Positions 60,656 to 64,000 of a stretch of DNA of 64,000 nucleotides are shown here, in pieces. A model generated the notes under the pieces. That model did not search any database and was not told the DNA's origin. It was given only the letters and a program-made list of their open reading frames with translations. The stretch comes from Sipunculus nudus (taxonomy: Eukaryota; Annelida; Sipuncula; Golfingiida; Sipunculidae): the NCBI GenBank assembly GCA_026874595.1, contig CM049317.1:16663382-16727381 (forward strand). The letters are read 5' to 3'. The stretch's first letter is position 1. Each line of letters starts with the position of its first letter. The position numbers and the translations under genes are program-made.

Positions 60656-61770
60656 ATAAAACCTTGAAATGATTAAAATGGACTGTTCAGAATGAAGATT
60701 TCAGAAGTGGCAGCAACGCGCCGGTCAAATTAAATCACGTGATTTGTGGCAAAAACCCCACGTGGTTGTTGAGGCGAGATGCCCACTGGACGTGTTACCC
60801 CCTTTAAAAGCAATAATAAGTGGGGAGTTTGATTTTTTGCCAAAAATAAATTGTATTTTAAATTGAAACGAGGATGTACATATATAATGCCAAATCTGGG
60901 TTCACTTGATATTCGAATGCAATATAAATTGTGGTGAATATTAGGCCTATTTGTCAGATATATTGCTGATTTATTATGTTATACTTTGATATGATATACC
61001 TGCATATACATATATATATAGATATTAATATATAAATTCATATAAATAAATATATATGTATATATATAGATAAAAATATATATATATATAAATATATATA
61101 TAAACTAATAAATATACATGTATATATATACCCCAAACATATTATATATATATATATTTATATAGTGTAACCTGTGCAATAAGAGCGCCTGTGAATTAAG
61201 ACCACTTCTGGCCAGACCCGTGGATAGTCTTATAATATATATATATATACAATATATAATGTGGTGGGAGAGAGATTTATTAAATGCTCTCTCGCTTTTT
61301 AGGATGGCTCAGACGTATACTTTGAAATCCACGCGAGGTGTCTATGGGCAGGATGCATTACGAATGGCTGTTAAAGCTGTTGCCGAAGGAGTAAGTGAAA
61401 AGGTGTCCCCCAGAGACTTCGGCGTCTCCCGAAACACTAAAAAGTGCTTAGCAGCGTCCAGCTTAGATTCTGAGAAGGAATGTATTTGGATTTGCCAGTC
61501 ACCTGATGCTCAGCCTTGGTTTTTATCTAATTAAAGGGGGCTATAATCACCTATAAAGCATGTTGAATATGCACGAAAAATAGCGTCTTCTCTTTGAAAT
61601 CAATTGGTACCTGCCAAAATATTGGCCTAAAAGTGTTGGCTTACTAGAGTGGACCTAGCGCGATCACTAGCAGGCGCCAGCCTAAACATAGCGAGAGGGC
61701 CCCCGTGTATCGCCCGGGCCACAATACCTGTCAATCAGGAGATGCCCTGAGTGACACTGGAAAAAAATTA
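60656..61770. repeat. Non-satellite segment embedded in the array
   Basis: The array breaks off mid-monomer after TCCGGGATA. What follows is a unique segment with a CACGTG/CACGTGG-containing stretch, a TA-rich region (61010-61255) and then an exon-like frame. The satellite resumes at about 61771. The same break and sequence recur at 63126. Confidence 0.85.
61304..61534 (+). CDS. psq-type helix-turn-helix, transposase N-terminal fragment
   Basis: ATG at 61304, directly after a CTCTCGCTTTTTAG acceptor-like site, opens a 76-residue frame. MAQTYTLKSTRGVYGQDALR, then MAVKAVAEG and FGVSRNT, has the spacing of the psq/CENP-B-type helix-turn-helix that begins pogo/Tigger/jerky transposases (basic start, a Tyr-Gly or Tyr-x step, an Ala-rich helix, then a FGV-S/P-R-x-T recognition turn). 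After Lys-Lys the reading loses similarity (CLAASSLDSEKECIW) and stops at 61532, and no DDE domain follows, so this is a fragment. Inside the nucleus the domain would bind DNA. It could be a domesticated exon or transposon debris carried by the satellite. Confidence 0.5.
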   Translation: MAQTYTLKSTRGVYGQDALRMAVKAVAEGVSEKVSPRDFGVSRNTKKCLAASSLDSEKECIWICQSPDAQPWFLSN

Positions 61771-63125
61771 GTGGATGTTTGTCATTATAAATATGTGCTA
61801 TATCCGGGATACGGGTAACCCTAACCCTTCGGGCATGAAGTACCCCAGTAATTGTTTGCCATTATTAATATGTGCTATACCCTAACCCTTCGAGCATGAA
61901 ATACTCCAGTAAGTGTTTGTGACTATTCATATATGCTATATCCGGGATACGGGTTACCCTAACCCTTCGGGCATGAAATAATCAAGTAATTTTTTGTCCC
62001 TATTGATTTATACTATATCGGGGATACGGGTTACCCTAACGCTTCGGGCATGAAATACCGCAGTATCGATGTTTGCCATTATAAATATGTGCTATATCCG
62101 GGATACGGGTTACCCTAACCCTTCGGGCATGAAATAATCCCCTAGGTTGTTGTCCATATTGATATGTGCTATATCCGGGATACGGGTTACCCTAACCCTT
62201 CGGCATGAAATAATCCAGTAAGTTGTTTTCCCTATTGATATATGCTGTATCCGTGATGCGGGTTACCCTAACCCTTCGGGCATGAAATACTCCTGTGTGT
62301 GTCACTATTAATATATGCTATATCCAGGATACGGGTTTCCCTAACCCTTCAGGCATGAAATACTCCCGTAAGGTTTTGTCACTATCAATATATGTTATAT
62401 CCGGGATAGGGGTTACCCTAACCCTTCCGGCATGAAATACTCCAGTAAGTGTTTGTCACTATAGATATATGCTTTATCCGGTATACGGGTTACCCAAACC
62501 CTTCGGGAATAAAATACTCCAACAAGTGTTTGTAACTATTCATATATGCTATATCCGGGATACGGGTTTCCTTAACCCTTCGGGCATGATATACTCCAGT
62601 AGATGTTTGTCATTATTAATATGTGCTATATCCGGGTTACGGGTTACCCAAACCCTTTGGGAATAAAATACTCTTGTTAGTGTTTGTCATTATTAATATA
62701 TGCTGTATCCGGGATGCGGGTTACCCTAACCCTTCGGGCATGAAATACTCCAGTAAGTGTGTGTCACTATTAATATATGCTATATCCAGGATACGGGTTA
62801 CCCTAACCCTTCGTGCATGAAATACTCCAGTAATTGTTTGTCATTATTGATACGGGCTATACCCGGGATACGGGTTTTATGCTATATCGGGGATACGGGT
62901 TACCCTAACGCTTCGGGCATGAATTACCCCAGTAGATGTTTGCCATTATTAATATGTGCTATATCCGGGATACGGGTTACCCTAACCCTTCGGGCATGAA
63001 ATAATCCAGTAAGTTGTTGTCCCTATTGATATTTGCTATATCCGGGATACGGGTTACCCTAACCCTTCGGGCATGAAATAATCCAGTAAGTTGTTGTCCC
63101 TACTGATATATGCTGTATCCGGGAT
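61771..63125. repeat. ~76-bp satellite, second block
   Basis: The same monomer as at 57345-60655. From about 61942 it is base-for-base the same as 59474 onward at an offset of 2,468 bp. Confidence 0.95.
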
Positions 63126-64000
63126 AAAACCTTGAAATGATTAAAATGGACTGTTCAGAATGAAGATTTCAGAAGTGGCAGCAACGCGCCGGTCAAATTA
63201 AATCACGTGATTTGTGGCAAAAACCCCACGTGGTTGTTGAGGCGAGATGCCCACTGGACGTGTTACCCCCTTTAAAAGCAATAATAAGTGGGGAGTTTGA
63301 TTTTTTGCCAAAAATAAATTGTATTTTAAATTGAAACGAGGATGTACATATATAATGCCAAATCTGGGTTCACTTGATATTCGAATGCAATATAAATTGT
63401 GGTGAATATTAGGCCTATTTGTCAGATATATTGCTGATTTATTATGTTATACTTTGATATGATATACCTGCATATACATATATATATAGATATTAATATA
63501 TAAATTCATATAAATAAATATATATGTATATATATAAATAAAAATATATATATATATATAAATATATATATAAACTAATAAATATACATGTATATATATA
63601 CCCCAAACATATTATATATATATATATTTATATAGTGTAACCTGTGCAATAAGAGCGCCTGTGAATTAAGACCACTTCTGGCCAGACCCGTGGATAGTCT
63701 TATAATATATATATATATACAATATATAATGTGGTGGGAGAGAGATTTATTAAATGCTCTCTCGCTTTTTAGGATGGCTCAGACGTATACTTTGAAATCC
63801 ACGCGAGGTGTCTATGGGCAGGATGCATTACGAATGGCTGTTAAAGCTGTTGCCGAAGGAGTAAGTGAAAAGGTGGCCCCCAGAGACTTCGGCGTCTCCC
63901 GAAACACTAAAAAGTGCTTAGCAGCGTCCAGCTTAGATTCTGAGAAGGAATGTATTTGGATTTGCCAGTCACCTGATGCTCAGCCTTGGTTTTTATCTAA
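63126..64000. repeat. Second copy of the embedded segment (cut by window end)
   Basis: Repeats 60658-61530 with a 2-bp TA insertion near 63555 and isolated substitutions. It continues past the window. Confidence 0.9.
63774..64000 (+). CDS. psq-type helix-turn-helix fragment, second copy (partial)
   Basis: The same frame as at 61304, one residue different (Ser to Ala where GTGTCCCCC became GTGGCCCCC, after SEKV). It is cut by the right edge just before the expected stop. Conservation of the frame across the duplicate is uninformative because the copies are almost identical. Confidence 0.45.
   Translation, partial: MAQTYTLKSTRGVYGQDALRMAVKAVAEGVSEKVAPRDFGVSRNTKKCLAASSLDSEKECIWICQSPDAQPWFLS

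Noticed and set aside
59219-62999. Frames reading CYIRDTGYPNPSGM repeatedly
   Set aside because: Translations of the ~76-bp satellite; the sequence is repetitive DNA, not a repeat protein.
57345-63125. CRISPR-like or interstitial telomere array
   Set aside because: Monomers are contiguous without spacers, and only the 12-bp core is telomere-like, so it is neither a CRISPR array nor a true telomere tract.

Overview
This is a stretch of an animal nuclear genome, not a microbial one. Genes are broken into short exons with GT/AG introns, the background is AT-rich, and repeats dominate: at least three tRNA-derived SINE copies, a LINE tail, terminal-inverted-repeat (TIR) elements, many (TA)n tracts and two large satellite arrays. 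The style of the repeats (AAGGTCA-rich and GGCGCTACCAG-rich dispersed repeats, tRNA-SINEs with long bodies) suggests a marine mollusc, probably a bivalve. That is an inference, not a database match. Most short open frames here are chance frames in AT-rich or satellite DNA, so the gene calls below rest on splice signals, reading phase, paralogue comparison and recognisable motifs.

Layout. 0-0.6 kb: 5' end of a minus-strand secreted protein with a thrombospondin type-1-like motif, running off the left edge. 5.0-5.9 kb: a 5'-truncated LINE with a 13-bp target-site duplication. 6.2-26.1 kb: three copies of a small secreted SnoaL/DUF4440-like (NTF2-fold) gene. Copies A (6.2-8.9 kb) and B (11.9-14.6 kb) are decayed. 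Copy C (23.4-26.1 kb) is intact, with four exons in consistent phase, a TATA box and a signal peptide. Between B and C lie two GC-rich repeat copies in opposite orientation and a 2.5-kb TIR element (17.8-20.4 kb) whose ends are arrays of AACACAAG palindromes and whose interior holds a possible three-exon gene.

26-31 kb is dispersed repeats. 31.7-33.4 kb holds the 3' exons of a minus-strand single-pass membrane protein: an S/T-rich stalk, a transmembrane helix, then two tandem 47-nt exons that reading phase makes mutually exclusive, then a shared tail. 34-46 kb is repeats, including a duplicated block (40-44 kb) in which one copy carries a pogo/Tigger-like MITE and the other has the empty site. 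46.7-54.9 kb is a GC-rich satellite with a CTCF-like core in nearly every monomer. 57.3-64 kb is a ~76-bp satellite carrying the telomere-like core TTACCCTAACCC. It is interrupted by a 1.1-kb segment encoding a psq-type helix-turn-helix, like a Tigger/pogo transposase N-terminus, and the whole 2.47-kb composite is repeated almost exactly at the right edge.

The genes do not form a pathway. The intact products look like one small secreted protein (copy C), one secreted TSP1-like protein (partial) and one cell-surface protein (partial). The most notable items are the mutually exclusive exon pair, the SnoaL-like duplicate cluster, the CTCF-motif satellite and the transposase-exon/satellite composite.
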